Of a DNA stretch of 64,000 nucleotides, positions 49,601 to 62,436 are shown one piece after another. Every line of letters begins with the position of its first letter. Position 1 is the stretch's first letter. The stretch covers positions 3,242,374 through 3,306,373 of the forward strand of contig VCAZ01000045.1 in the NCBI GenBank assembly GCA_005784505.1. The letters are read 5' to 3'. Under the pieces are notes generated by a model, which saw only the letters and a list, made by a program, of their open reading frames with translations, was not told where the DNA came from and made no database searches. The DNA is from Bagarius yarrelli (taxonomy: Eukaryota; Chordata; Actinopteri; Siluriformes; Sisoridae). Both the position numbers and the translations under genes were made by a program.

Positions 49601-52600
49601 TCGGAATTTTTTAAGAAACAAGCACTTATCAGACTGAGTCGCTGACTGAACAATGGGGTACATACATGAGTGTCAGGGTAAATAAATGATAAATTCAATT
49701 TGCAACATATGGTTTCTTAGGCGGTGAGAGATGATCTGCACAGGATGCCAGATTACGTTTGAATGTGTTAAAGGCTTTATTGGCATGACCATAAACCCTC
49801 AGTGGCGGGGGGTGTATTGGTATTTGGTACCTGGGCCTATAGTGGGGATTTACCTGACTTAATCCACCTCTTAATATCACCACTATCATTTCACAAGTAT
49901 ATAGAAAACATCAATACTATACAAAAACGCAATACTACACGGCGTGGAATTACAGACAGAGAGAGAAAGACATTTCATGTATTAAGGTACAACACTTTCC
50001 CTCCTGTTCTCGTCAACTGCAATTCGATTGCACATATTGAAACTATGCATGTATGCCAAGCTAGGGTTAGTGTTATAGAACATGAACAACATAAAACACG
50101 GTTGCAACTCCCAAATTGACATGCCCTTGATGTCACCAAAGTCTTTTCCAGCATGACAATGCCCCTGTGCACAAAGCCCCAGAGCCCCATTAAGATATGG
50201 TGTGCTGACATCCGAGTGCTCTACACAGAACCCTGACTCTGACTCAACCACACTGGACACCTTAGGCATTAGTTCCTCTTATGTAGTCATTCACCAGATT
50301 TGGACAATAAAATGAAATAAATGTCCTTGGATTGTTCTCCAGTTGTCTGTTTCTGGAATAAAGAAATGAACGTTGTTATATTATTTTTCCCCGGCAGGTA
50401 GTCATTACTTCAGATCCTGGTCCTTACCTATCCAGTGGTTAAATAGCCCCTCTAGAACCACCACCAAGGCCCATATTGAAAACCTTATTTGCCATGCAGG
50501 TCTCAGGCTCCTGGTGCCTTGGAGGCAATGAGTAACTAATCTTTTTTACATTACTTTTCCTGACAGGTAGTCATTACTTTAGAGATCCTGGTCATTACTG
50601 AGAAGGCAGTCGTCTTTAGACAGTGCCTAAAGGTCTCAAATCCTGCGTCAAGAGGACAACGACAGGTGAAATGCTGTCTTTGGTGTCAAGTATTTTTACG
50701 TCTATCTTCTCTAGTGGGTTGAAGAACCACTGCCAGGACCCACATTGGAAACCCTGATTTGCCATGCAGGTCTCAGGCTCCTGGTGCCTTAAACGAAATG
50801 AGTAACTAGTCGGTGCCTGCCCATTAAGGGGCCAACCCCTAAGGTAAGTAGGTAAGACAGCTAAGGAGTGAAAAGCGATACCGTACGACATGCAGTGGAA
50901 TTCTTCATATGTCTGACTATGCCTAAGAATGAAAAACAAGCTAAGACAAGACAGAAAAACAGGATAAACAATGCTAAATGTATCAGGTGTATAAATAAAT
51001 AGTTAGGGGAATGTGAGGTGAGTTTCCAATTTAAAAGTGCAGGTGCAATGTGCTAAGGTGAAAATATGGTCTTGCCCTGTCCCGTAATTTGAGAATTAAA
51101 TAGTGCATCCCATTTTGAATCAATACGGTACGCCGTTTGTCCCATATTTTTTGATTTGTGCAGAATTCTATGCTAACTGTCCTACCCTGCATGTTGCATC
51201 TGATGACCCCTTAAACTCTAAACTTTAATATTTATACACAAACCAGCACAAACGAACCACCTAACAAATGAAGCTATTTTAGGTGAATTTGGAGTGTGTA
51301 GGGGGGCTAAGTGACCTGAGAATGACCTTTAAATCAATATTTTATATCTATAAAAAACCCAAAGCAGCACAAACGAAAATCTTTACAGCAAAAATCTTTA
51401 CAGTTGGGTCCCCCCACCCAACAACTGTAAGTGCAATTTCACTGAGGTATTTCAGACTATACGGAAAAGGAAATGTACAAACATGACTTCTTTGTTGAAA
51501 TCCTGTTAAAACATGTATGGAACATTTTAACATCTGATGACAGTTTTGCTAAACTAGTCAAGACTCTACTTGTTTTGCTTAAGAGCTTATCTGGTAAAAA
51601 TACTGATGAGGGTCAGAATTTTGACCAAACAAGCACTTATCAGACTGACTCGCTGACTGAACGATGGGGTACATACATGAGTGTCAGGGTAAATAAATGA
51701 TAAATTCAATTGGCAACATATGGTTCTTAGGCGGTGAGAGATGATCTGCACAGGATGCCAGATTATGTTTGAATGTGTTAAAGGCTTTATTGGCATGACC
51801 ATAAACCCTCAGTGGCGGGCGGTGTATTTGGTACCTGGGCCTATAGTGGGGATTTACCTGACTTAATCCACCTCTTAATATCCCCACTATCATTTCACAA
51901 TTATAGAAACATCAATACTATACAAAAACGCAATATAACATGGCGTGGAATTACAGACAGAGAGAGAGAGAAAGACATTTCATGTATTAAGGTACAACAC
52001 TTTCCCTCCTGTTCTCGTCAACTGCAATTCGATTGCACATATTGAAACTATGCATGTATGCCAAGCTAGGGTTAGTGTTATAGAACATGAACAACATAAA
52101 ACACTGTTGCAACTCCCAAATTGACATGCCCTTGATGTCACCTAAGACTTTTCCAGCATGACAATGCCCCTGTGCACAAGGCCCCTGAGCCCCATTAAGA
52201 TATGGTGTGCTGACATCCGAGTGTTCAGTACATCCGAGTACACAGAACCCTGACTCTGACTCAACCACACTGGACACTTTAGGTATTAGTTCCTCTTATC
52301 TAGTCATTCACCAGACTTGGACAATAAAATGAAATAAATGTCCTTGTATTGTTCTCCAGTTGTCCGTATCTGGAATAAAGATTAACTTTTTTATATTATT
52401 TTCCCTGGCAGGTAGTCATTACTTCAGATCCTGGTCCTTACTTATCCAGTGGGTTAAATAGCCCCTCTAGAACCACCACCAAGGCCCACATTGAAAAGCT
52501 TATTTGCCATGCAGGTCTCAGGCTCCTGGTGCCTTAGAGGCAATGAGTAACTAATCTTTTTTACATTACTTTTCCCGACAGGTAGTCATTACTTTAGATC

Positions 52601-53488
52601 CTGGTCCTTACTGAGAAGGCAGTCGTCTTTAGAGAGTGCCTAAAGGTCTCAAATCCTGCGTCAAGAGGACAACGACAGGTGAAATGCTGTCTTTGGTGTC
52701 AAGTATTTTACGTCTATCTTCTCTAGTGGGTTGAAGAACCACTGCCAGGACCCACATTGGAAACCTCATTTGCCATGCAGGTCTCAGGCTCCTGGTGCCT
52801 TAGAGGAAACGAGTAACTAGTCGGTGCCTGCCCATTAAGGGGCCAACCCCTAAGGTAAGTAGGTAAGACAGCTAAGGAGTGAAAAGCGATACCGTACGAC
52901 ATGCAGTGGAATTCTTTACATGTCTGACTATGCCTAAGAATGAAAAACAAGTTAAGACAAGACAGAAAAACAGGATAAACAATGCTAAATGTATCAGGTG
53001 CATAAATAAATAGTTAGGGGAATGTGAGGTGAGTTTCCAATTTAAAGTTCAGGTGCAATGTGCTAAGGTGAAAATATGGTCTCGCCCTGTCCCGTAATTT
53101 GAGAATTAAATAGTGCATCCCATTTTGAATCAATACGGTTTGTCCCATATTTTTTGATTTGTGCAGAATTCTATGCTAACTGTCCTACCCTGCATGTTGC
53201 ATCTGATGACCCCTTAAACTCTAAACTTTAATATTTATACACAAACCAGCACAAATGAAAGATGATCTGTACAGGATGACAGATTATGTTTGAATGTGTT
53301 AAAGGCTTTATTGGCATGAGCATAAACACTCAGTGGCGGGCGGTGTTTTTGGTACCTGGGCCTTTAGTGGGGACTTACCTGACTTAATCCACCTCTTAAT
53401 ACCACCACTATCATTTCGCAATTATAGAAACATCAGTACTATACAAAAACGCAATATGACACGGCGTGGAATTACAGACAGAGAGAGT
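43641..53488. repeat. Tandem array of a 2.0-kb unit (five copies)
   Basis: Anchored on 'acaacactttccctcct': units begin at about 43641, 45991, 47995, 49989 and 51994. Units 2-4 are 1994-2005 bases long. Unit 1 is about 2350 because of an extra internal block. Unit 5 is shortened to about 1.5 kb by an internal deletion near 53260. Copies look highly similar, differing mainly by small indels. Each unit holds a fossil Tc1-like transposase patch and internal direct repeats (three blocks sharing 'gccatgcaggtctcaggctc'). Short frames recur on both strands but are broken differently in different units, so no protein is supported. Family not recognised. Confidence 0.9.
46150..46285 (+). mobile_element. 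Fossil Tc1-like transposase patch in the array unit
   Basis: In each unit the + strand reads 'QHDNAPVHKAPEPH'-like residues, then after stops 'LNHTGHF'. This lines up with the DNAPVH...SPDLNPIEHLW catalytic region of Tc1-type transposases, but full of stop codons. Equivalent patches lie near 43800-43880, 48155-48275, 50145-50270, 52155-52290, 58345-58480 and 61110-61230. Confidence 0.6.
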
Positions 53489-53880
53489 TATCTTCGGGGT
53501 TAGCTGACCTCTAGCTAACCCTAGTTCTTCTGGAAAAGTTTTTCTTGAAATGGATTTTTTAAATATGTCCAACACCAAGTCAATTTACCCTCCTGCGTCA
53601 GCTATTGTGGGTGTAAAAATTCTAATTAAACTGTATTAATGTGTGCAGATCGCTACAGTTGTGTTATGCTAGTCAACCGTGGCTGTAACAGCTTTGCTTT
53701 GATCAACCAATCGAAGGATAGAAAAAATATTTTCTACTGCATCAATATTTACTGATTAAATCTACAAGCGGTAACTGGGGTTTATGTGTTGTTAATGTGG
53801 GTAATATTTAAATTAAAAATTGTAAAATGTAACATCACAGACGAAAAAATTAAAGACGCACAACGATGTCACAGCTGGAT
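53489..53880. other. 3' flank of natterin-like copy 1
   Basis: Starts at the end of array unit 5 ('ttatcttcggggttagctga'). The same flank recurs at 59609-59692 (only 84 bases) and at 62437-62780. No gene in it. Confidence 0.75.
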
Positions 53881-54037
53881 ATTTGCTGAGGATTTTATTT
53901 CATTAATTAAAATCTTTACAGATGAAATAAAGCAGAATAAATCATTCCACAGCAGTAAATCAGTGTGTATTTGCTAATGATTTTACACCAATGATCAGTA
54001 GGTCAGCTGCATGGAGATCCGGCTGTAGATGTAGCGT

Positions 54038-54991
54038 TTATAGACTCTTTCTTGATTCAGTCACAACTATTTTTGCATCAGTGTAAGTGACCCCTTTGTA
54101 GGTTCCACTGGTGTTAAACTCCAGCACACTGTTATTATAGCAGATAATCTGGATTTTGCCAGTGTAGGGAAGATCAACGGTCGCTCGGCCAATGGTGATG
54201 TTTGCATCTACGGTTTTCCCTGGAGGAACCTTTATAGGAAACGAGAACAGCTCCATTTTCTCCTCAGTGTTCTCTAAACTGTATGAGCTTTCAGTTCCTA
54301 GTTTAAAGCCGAATCCAGCTGATACTTCCACAACCTCTGGAATTCCTGCACTCACTTCAATGCTGAATGAAAACTCGAGCTTGTTGGTAACTGACCAGGA
54401 GGACTTTTTAATGATTTTTTTAGAGGTTTCAATTTTATATTCTTGGATTTGTGAAGACTGATTTGTGTAAGTCATGGATTTGATTTCCTCAACAGCCACA
54501 TTAGGTATCACATTATTGAGTGTGGGGTAATAAACATCTGTAAGCTTCGTCGACTTGATAGTGTTGATGAATTTAAAGGCGAGGCAGTCAATATCTGAAG
54601 CAGCACGTCCTGTGATTCCAATGCAGATCCCAGAACCCACATCAATCGGATATTCTGTTTTCAGATCCCAATCTGTCATGCGTGGAAAGAACTCGCGTGA
54701 AAGATTTGTCTTCAGTTTGATGGCACCTAGACGGGTTCCAGCTCCATTTCCCCAAAGTGAGAGAGACGTAAAATTGTCCCCATCTTGAAATTCAAATTCT
54801 GAAAACTTTCCACCAGGCTGACCAAATTCCTTGGACTCTCCATCAGTTAGCCAAACTTTAATGGCTTTAATCTGCCAGCCACCAGCCCACACCCAGATCT
54901 TTCTCAGTGTGGCTCCATTGTTTATTCCATCAAAATTAAACTCTCTTCCTCCTTGTCCTCCTATTTGATGGATCGGTACCAGGTATGACAT
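54038..54991 (-). CDS. aep1: Natterin-like protein: jacalin lectin plus aerolysin domain
   Basis: A complete 317-residue protein in one coding exon. Residues about 1-140 form a jacalin-related lectin domain (GGQGG near the start, 'KIWVWAGGWQIKAIK', then 'GNGAGTRLGAI' and 'GITGRAASDIDC'). Residues about 150-317 form an aerolysin-type pore-forming domain with long Ser/Thr-rich strands. Length and domain order match the fish natterin-like / Dln1 family, whose zebrafish member binds high-mannose glycans and can form membrane pores, with suggested roles in defence. No signal peptide is apparent. The coding exon is preceded by acceptor 'tttttttaag' ending at 55013. A TATA box and a 5' UTR exon with a GTAAGT donor lie upstream. 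A poly(A) signal complement is at 53894-53899. Codon frame is intact throughout, so this is probably the working copy. Confidence 0.92.
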   Translation of the reverse strand: MSYLVPIHQIGGQGGREFNFDGINNGATLRKIWVWAGGWQIKAIKVWLTDGESKEFGQPGGKFSEFEFQDGDNFTSLSLWGNGAGTRLGAIKLKTNLSREFFPRMTDWDLKTEYPIDVGSGICIGITGRAASDIDCLAFKFINTIKSTKLTDVYYPTLNNVIPNVAVEEIKSMTYTNQSSQIQEYKIETSKKIIKKSSWSVTNKLEFSFSIEVSAGIPEVVEVSAGFGFKLGTESSYSLENTEEKMELFSFPIKVPPGKTVDANITIGRATVDLPYTGKIQIICYNNSVLEFNTSGTYKGVTYTDAKIVVTESRKSL

Positions 54992-55020
54992 GGTTTTGCA
55001 CTTGGTGTGTTCCTTAAAAA

Positions 55021-56781
55021 AAACACATATTTGTGTTTCAAATTAAATGAAATTGAAATAAATATTCAGTAAAAAAGACCAAAATTGTGGCGTCCTCATC
55101 GTTTACCATTAGGATATTAAAATATCTGAAACCTGGCTTGAGCTCAGACCGTTATTACCTGCTGATTAAGCTCATAAAGCATTGTCATGAAAGTACATTG
55201 TTACTGCAGTAATTATTAATCACTTCATAATTAATACTTTAACGATCAGTAACAAAAAGGACCCCCTTACTCAACCAAGGTTCTTCTCAGATGGATTTTC
55301 GGTTCCTTGCCCCTGTTGCCCCAGGCTTACTTAGTTGGGGACTCTTGATTTACAGATACTAATTAGACTAACGGAGTGTTTTAGTGACAGTTGCCTTGAC
55401 ACAATCTTTGTTGTGTAAAAGTGCTATATAAATGAAGGGAACTTGCCTTGACATAAGTGTCAGTGAACAGTTAACAATAAAGCAGGAATACGTTACAGGA
55501 AAATGTAACCCCCCACCTTGAACCTTAAACCCTGCTACTTAACAAATACAAATAGTATTAAATATGACTCGAGTAAGTGTAAATATGTATAAAAAAAAAA
55601 TACTTAAGTTACTACGGTACAAAGTACTTGAGTGTGTGAAATGTGATTACAAACCATTCCAGTGCAGGAAATTGATCTAAATTTATCAGTTTAGGCTGTT
55701 TTCTGTGCTAAAGTTTGGTTTAGTTGTTTTTTTCTATGTTTTTTTGGCTGCTTATTCTTGTTCATGCTATTCAGCTACAACAGAAAAAATATGTTTGATA
55801 CCTACATTTTTTATGCCCAATTAAGGTAATTGATTAACAGAAAGAGAATCGCTATAATTTAAATGATATCAAACCCTACTAAAGTGTCAGACAGTAAAAA
55901 AAAAAGAATTAAACTTTTACATGATATAAACAACAAAAATGTATTAATTGGAAAACAAAAAGGGTTTTAATTTAGCATTAGCTCAGTATTTTACCTGTTA
56001 AAGGAGGGGGAGTGGGGAAGTGGAGGCTCGTGGTTAAGGTGTTGGACTACCAACCCGAATGGTTCGGATTCTCGGTTCGATTCCCAGATCCACAAGCCAC
56101 CACTGCTGGGTCCCTGAGCAAGGCCCTTAACCCCCAATTGCTCAGTTATATAATAGAGATAAATGTGGATAAGGGCGTCTGTGAAATGCTGTAAATAATG
56201 TTATATGATCACCCAACAAATACTTCCCTCATGAAAAACAAATATAGCGAAGTAAAAGCGTCATAATTAAGTTATACTTAAAAAATGTAGAAAAAATGGA
56301 AAAATCTACTGAAGTACTGTAACGAAAGTATTTGTACTTAGATAAATAAAGTGAGTTAAGATCAGAATAATAAGAACAAAGTTTTTATTGGAAATCCAAT
56401 GGTGCCTCTGTCAATGAGGAGTCAAGCTCTGCGGTGGGAGAAGGACCCAGATGTTACAGAGAATTAAGAATTTACAGCGTGTCTTTATGGATGTGCACTG
56501 TTTTAGTTAGGGTGCAGGCAGAAGAAGTTGTGTTAGATCTTAGTTAGTTAGTTCCAGTAGGAACTTCTTTATCTTCTTTTTCTTGCACTAAGCACACGTT
56601 TGTTCTTTGCATATGCACGAGTTAGATAAAGACACCACATATAAGAATATGTTTAAAACATTAAAAAACAATATTTTCTATCACAGTATAAATTTTATAA
56701 CCTTTATATGAATCTTGGAAATATAATAATTCCACAGATTACATTTAATAACATATAATTATGACTAGCAGCAATACTTAC
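55021..56781 (-). other. Intron in the 5' UTR of the natterin-like gene
   Basis: Lies between the inferred 5' UTR exon (ending 56782) and the acceptor at 55013. It contains a fish retroposon-like fragment at about 55260-55445 (ending 'gctatataaatgaa'), a forward tRNA-derived SINE at 56018-56205 ('gttcgattcccag', 'ctgagcaaggcccttaaccc') and AT-rich sequence. Confidence 0.6.
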
Positions 56782-56876
56782 ACAAGAAGTTGTCACAACA
56801 ACAACTGTCCTTCTGGAATGTGTTCAAGGATAAAAGTTCAGGAAGTAACGGAACTGTGTTTGTGTCCTTATTTATA
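56782..56876 (-). promoter_or_regulatory. TATA promoter and 5' UTR exon of natterin-like gene
   Basis: On the - strand a 'tataaata' box maps to 56869-56876. About 90 bases downstream a consensus donor 'gtaagt' begins at 56781, so a first exon of about 60 bases ending at 56782 is likely, joining the acceptor at 55013. Inferred from signals only. Confidence 0.5.
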
Positions 56877-56934
56877 CTATTAGATAAGGGTGGGGTTAAA
56901 TTACTCATTGTTAAGGTATGTGTTGACTAGAATT

Positions 56935-57067
56935 ATTTTTTTAATTACTGGAATGTTATTTTACGAAATTTAAACCACACGACATGTACAGTGAGAAAAA
57001 CAAGTTTCCCTGTACAAAAAATTTCTTTCTTTCGCTGAATGCCAAAACTAATGGACACAGATATATA

Positions 57068-57159
<92 letters not shown>

Positions 57160-59692
57160 TGTTTTTATTAATAGGTAAAAATAACTGGTATATCTCTTTA
57201 GCCGGGCATACACATAACATATCCCATAATATTATGCTCTATTATATCTTATTAAAGGCACATTATCAGCTTGTGCTTGCTTATATTATGAACAGCAGCT
57301 ACACTAATTGTTTCCATTTTTATACCCATCCCGAGGTATCCAGACATTGTGCCAGCAGTGGTAGACCTTTAGTGAGAAGAGGTCAAACCCTGCTACGCTT
57401 CTGAGGCACCAGTGAACCGGTTCTTTCCTCTTTCTTCGAGAATGGGCTGGGATTTATTTTGCTCCATTAAACCAAAGCTGCAGTTTACATTACATTTACA
57501 TTACATTTACTGTAATCGATAAATACATGCGTTGTGACACCCAGATGAGGATGGGTTCCCTGTTGAGAATGGTTCCTCGCAAGGTTTCTTCCTACTTTAT
57601 CTCAGGGAGTTTTTCCATTGCTGCAGTCGCCTCCGGCTTGCTCATTAGGGACAAATTTACACTTTCACTGTTACTGCATTCTGTGTAAAGCCATTTTAAG
57701 ATCATTTATGCAGTTAAAAGAAATAAATATTCACCAAAGACAATAAATGAATTGAATTAGATAACATTTTAGGCGGACCCACTTAATATTTAAGGAAAGT
57801 TAGGACTAGTTTGTAGTTGACTGCATTCCTAGAATTGCATTTTAGTTAAGAAGCAGACTGATGAAGTCTTTGCAGTGCTTTACTGGAAAATGAGACAAAC
57901 TTTGATTTGGTGCTTTTAGTTGGTCTCAAACAAACAAAAAAAAGAACAATTTGTACATATTGATAGCAAAAAATAACATAGTCATGTTTGTATGAGTCAA
58001 CATAACAACTGGGTTTAAGCCCCTCCACCGCCAATCAGCCACTGTTGGTCCTTAAGCAAGACCCTTAACCCTTCCTGCTCCAAGAGGCGCTGTATCATCA
58101 CTAACTCTGTGCTCTGACCCCAATTTAAGATGGGATATGCGAAGAAAGAATTTCGCTGTGCTGTAAAAAGTATATGTGTGTTAAAGAACCACTGCCAGGA
58201 CCCACATTGGACAGCTCATTTGCCTCGTTAAACTCTAAACTTTAATTATTTATACACAAACCAGCACAAACGAAGTCCTAACAAACGAAGCTATTTGTTA
58301 CTGTTGCAACTCCCAAATTGACATGCCCTTGATGTCACCTAAGACTTTTCCAGCATGACAATGCCCCTGTGCACAAGGCCCCTGAGCCCCATTAAGATAT
58401 GGTGTGCTGACATCCGAGTGTTCAGTACATCCGAGTACACAGAACCCTGACTCTGACTCAACCACACTGGACACTTTGGGTATTAGTTCCTCTTAGCTAG
58501 TCATTCACCTGATTTGGACAATAAGATAAATTAAATGTCTCTGTATTGTTCTCCAGTTGTCTGTTTCTGGAATAAAGATGAACTTTTTTATATTATTTTC
58601 CCCGGCAGGTAGTCATTACTTCAGATTCTGGTCCTTACTTATCCAGTGGGTTAAATAGCCCCTCTAGAACCACCACCAAGGCCCACATTGAAAAGCTTAT
58701 TTGCCATGCAGGTCTCAGGCTCCTGGTGCCTTAGAGGCAATGAGTAACTAATTTAGACAGTGCCTATAGGTCTCAAATCCTGCGTCAAGAGGACAACGAC
58801 AGGTGAAATGCTGTCTTTGGTGTCAAGTATTTTACGTCTATCTTCTCTAGTGGGTTGAAGAACCACTGCCAGGACCCACATTGGAAACCTCATTTGCCAT
58901 GCAGGTCTCAGGCTCCTGGTGCCTTAGAGGAATCGAGTAACTAGTCGGTGCCTGCCCATTAAGGGGCCAACCCCTGAGGTAAGTAGGTAAGACAGCTAAG
59001 GAGTGAAAAGCGATACCGTTCGACATGCAGTTGAATTCTTTACATGTCTGACTATGCCTAAGAATGAAAAACAAGTTAAAACAAGACAGAAAAACAGGAT
59101 AAACAATGCTAAATGTATCAGGTGCATAAATAAATAGTTAGGGGAATGTGAGGTGAGTTTCCCCCCCCAATTTAAAGTGCAGGTGCAATGTGCTAAGGTG
59201 AAAATATGGTCTCGCCCTGTCCCGTAATTTGAGAATTAAATAGTGCATCCCATTTTGAATCAATACGGTTTGTCCCATATTTTTTGATTTGTGCAGAATT
59301 CTATGCTAACTGTCCTACCCTGCATGTTGCATCTGATGACCCCTTAAACTCTAAACTTTAATATTTATACACAAACCAGCACAAATGAAAGATGATCTGT
59401 ACAGGATGACAGATTATGTTTGAATGTGTTAAAGGCTTTATTGGCATGAGCATAAACACTCAGTGGCGGGCGGTGTTTTTGGTACCTGGGCCTTACCTGA
59501 CTTAATCCACCTCTTAATACCACCACTATCATTTCGCAATTATAGAAACATCAGTACTATACAAAAAACGCAATATGGACAACAGCGTGGAATTACAGAC
59601 AGAGAGAGTTATCTTCGGGGTTAGCTGACCTCTAGCTAACCCTAGTTCTTCTGGCAAAGTTTTTCTTGAAATGGATTTTTTAAATATGTCCA
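56935..59692. repeat. Duplicated block, copy A
   Basis: Order: AT-rich start, (TA)n microsatellite at about 57060-57157, a retroposon 3' tail (57395-57770, 'tcgcaaggtttcttcctact'), a SINE (58025-58160), a rearranged copy of the array unit (58178-59608), then 84 bases of natterin 3' flank (59609-59692). It repeats with an offset of about 2.76 kb in the next block. Confidence 0.85.
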
Positions 59693-59694
59693 AA

Positions 59695-59838
59695 CATATT
59701 TTTATTTAATGGAATATTATTTTACGACATTTAAACAACATGGAAAAGGATGTAAGAAAAACAGTGAGAAAAAACAAGTTTCCCTGTACAACAAATTTCT
59801 TTCTTTCGCTGAATGCCAAAACTAATGGACACAGATAT

Positions 59839-59937
<99 letters not shown>

Positions 59938-62436
59938 TGTTTTATTAATAGGTAAAATAAACTGGTATCTCTTTAGCCGGGCATACACATAACATATCCC
60001 ATAATATTATGCTCTATTATATCTTATTAAAGGCACATTATCAGCTTGTGCTTGCTTATATTATGAACAGCAGCTACACTAATTGTTTTCATTTTTATAC
60101 CCATCCCGAGGTATCCAGACATTGTGTGCTAGCAGTGGTAGACCTTTAGGGAGAAGAGGTCAAACCCTGCTACGCTTCTGAGGCACCAGTGAACCGGTTC
60201 TTTCCTCTTTCTTTCGAGAATGGATTGGTTTTTTTTTTGCTCCATTAAACCAAAGCTGCAGTTTACATTACATTTACATTACATTTACTGTAATCGATAA
60301 ATACATGCGTTGTGACACCCAGATGAGGATGGGTTCCCTGTTGAGAATGGTTCCTCGCAAGGTTTCTTCCTACTTTATCTCAGGGAGTTTTTCCATTGCT
60401 GCAGTCGCCTCCGGCTTGCTCATTAGGGACAAATTTACACTTTCACTGTTACTGCATTCTGTGTAAAGCTGTTTTAAGATCATTTATGCAGTTAAAAGAA
60501 ATAAAAATGAATTGAATTAGATAACATTTTAGGCGGACCCACTTAATATTTAAGGAAAGTTAGGACTAGTTTGTAGTTGACTGCATTCCTAGAATTGCAT
60601 TTTAGTTAAGAAGCAGACTGATGAAGTCTTTGCAGTGCTTTACTGGAAAATGAGACAAACTTTGATTTGGTGCTTTTAGTTGGTCTCAAACAAACAAAAA
60701 AAAGAACAATTTGTACATATTGATAGCAAAAAATAACATAGTCATGTTTGTATGAGTCAACATAACAACTGGGTTTAGGCCCCTCCACCGCCAATCAGCC
60801 ACTGTTGGGTCCTTAAGCAAGACCCTTAACCCTTCCTGCTCCAAGAGGCGCGTATCACATCATTAAACTCTGCGCTCTGACCCCAATTTAAGATGGGATA
60901 TGCGAAGAAAGAATTTCGCTGTGCTGTAAAAAGTATATGTGTGTTAAAGAACCACTGCCAGGACCCACATTGGACAGCTCATTTGCCTCGTTAAACTCTA
61001 AACTTTAATTATTTATACACAAACCAGCACAAACGAAGTCCTAACAAACGAAGCTATTTGTTACTGTTGCAACTCCCAAATTGACATGCCCTTTGATGTC
61101 ACCTAAGACCATTTCCAGCATGACAATGCCCCGTGCACAAGGCCCCTGAGCCCCATTAAGATATGGTGTGCTGACATCCGAGTGCTCTACACAGAACCCT
61201 GACTCTGACTCAACCACACTGGACACTTTGGGTATTAGTTCCTCTTAGCTAGTCATTCACCTGATTTGGACAATAAGATAAAATAAATGTCTCTGTATTG
61301 TTCTCCAGTTGTCTGTTTCTGGAACTTTGAACTTTTTTATATTATTTTCCCCGGCAGGTAGTCATTACTTCAGATTCTGGTCCTTACTTATCCAGTGGGT
61401 TAAATAGCCCCTCTAGAACCACCACCAAGGCCCACATTGAAAACCTTATTTGCCATGCAGGTCTCAGGCTCCTGATGCCTTAGAGGCAATGAGTAACTAA
61501 TCTTTTTTACATTACTTTTCCTGACAGGTAGTCATTACTTTAGATCCTGGTCCTTACTGAGAAGGCAGTCGTCTTTAGAGAGTGCCTAAAGGTCTCAAAT
61601 CCTGCATCAAGAGGACAACGACAGGTGAAATGCTGTCTTTGGTGTCAAGTATTTTACGTCTATCTTCTCTAGTGGGTTGAAGAACCACTGCCAGGACCCA
61701 CATTGGAAACCTCATTTGCCATGCAGGTCTTAGGCTCCTGGTGCCTTAAAGGAAACGAGTAACTAGTCGGTGCCTGCCCATTAAGGGGCCAACCCCTGAG
61801 GTAAGTAGGTAAGACAGCTAAGGAGTGAAAAGCGATACCGTATGACATGCAGTCAGACATATTCTTTATATGTCTGACTATGCTTAAGAATGAAAAACAA
61901 GTTAAGACAAGACAGAAAAACAGGATAAACAATGCTAAATGTATCAGGTGTATAAATAAATAGTTAGGGGAATGTGAGGTGAGTTTCCAATTTAAAGTTC
62001 AGGTGCAATGTGCTAAGGTGAAAATATGGTCTCGCCCTGTCCCGTAATTTGAGAATTAAATAGTGCATCCCATTTTGAATCAATACGGTTTGTCCCATAT
62101 TTTTTGATTAGTGCAGAATTCTATGCTAACTGTCCTACCCTGCATGTTGCATCTGATCCCTTAAACTCTAAACTTTAATATTTATACACAAACCAGCACA
62201 AACAAAAGATGATTTGTACAGGATGCCAGATTATGTTTGAATGTGTTAAATGGTTTATTGGCATGAGCATAAACACTCAGTGGCGGGCAGTGTTTTTGGT
62301 ACCTGGGCCTTTAGTGGGGACTTACCTGACTTAATCCACCTCTTAATACCACCACTATCATTTCACAATTATAGAAACATCAATACTATACAAAAACGCA
62401 ATATGACACGGCGTGGAATTACAGGACAGAGAGAGT
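59695..62436. repeat. Duplicated block, copy B
   Basis: Same order as copy A: (TA)n at about 59838-59935 with a GT core, retroposon tail (60180-60510), SINE (60785-60930) and a truncated array unit (60942-62436). The unit keeps a stretch of about 80 bases near 61500-61580 that copy A lacks. Its right end joins the natterin 3' flank at 62437. Confidence 0.85.

Noticed and set aside
54192..54788. Open frames on the + strand across the natterin-like gene
   Set aside because: Antisense shadows of the intact coding exon.
56945..57220. Ile-Tyr repeat proteins at the TA microsatellites (also 38399-38611 and 59731-59988)
   Set aside because: Direct translations of (TA)n; not genes.
46651..61932. 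Recurring - strand frames of 75-107 codons in the array units
   Set aside because: They recur only because the DNA is repeated. Stops and frame breaks fall at different places in different units, and no family resemblance was seen.
44396..62000. Exon-like blocks in the array (acceptor-like 'ttttccccggcag' before an open stretch)
   Set aside because: The frame is not kept: units differ by one base inside the block ('agtgggtta' against 'agtggtta'), so no conserved protein is encoded.
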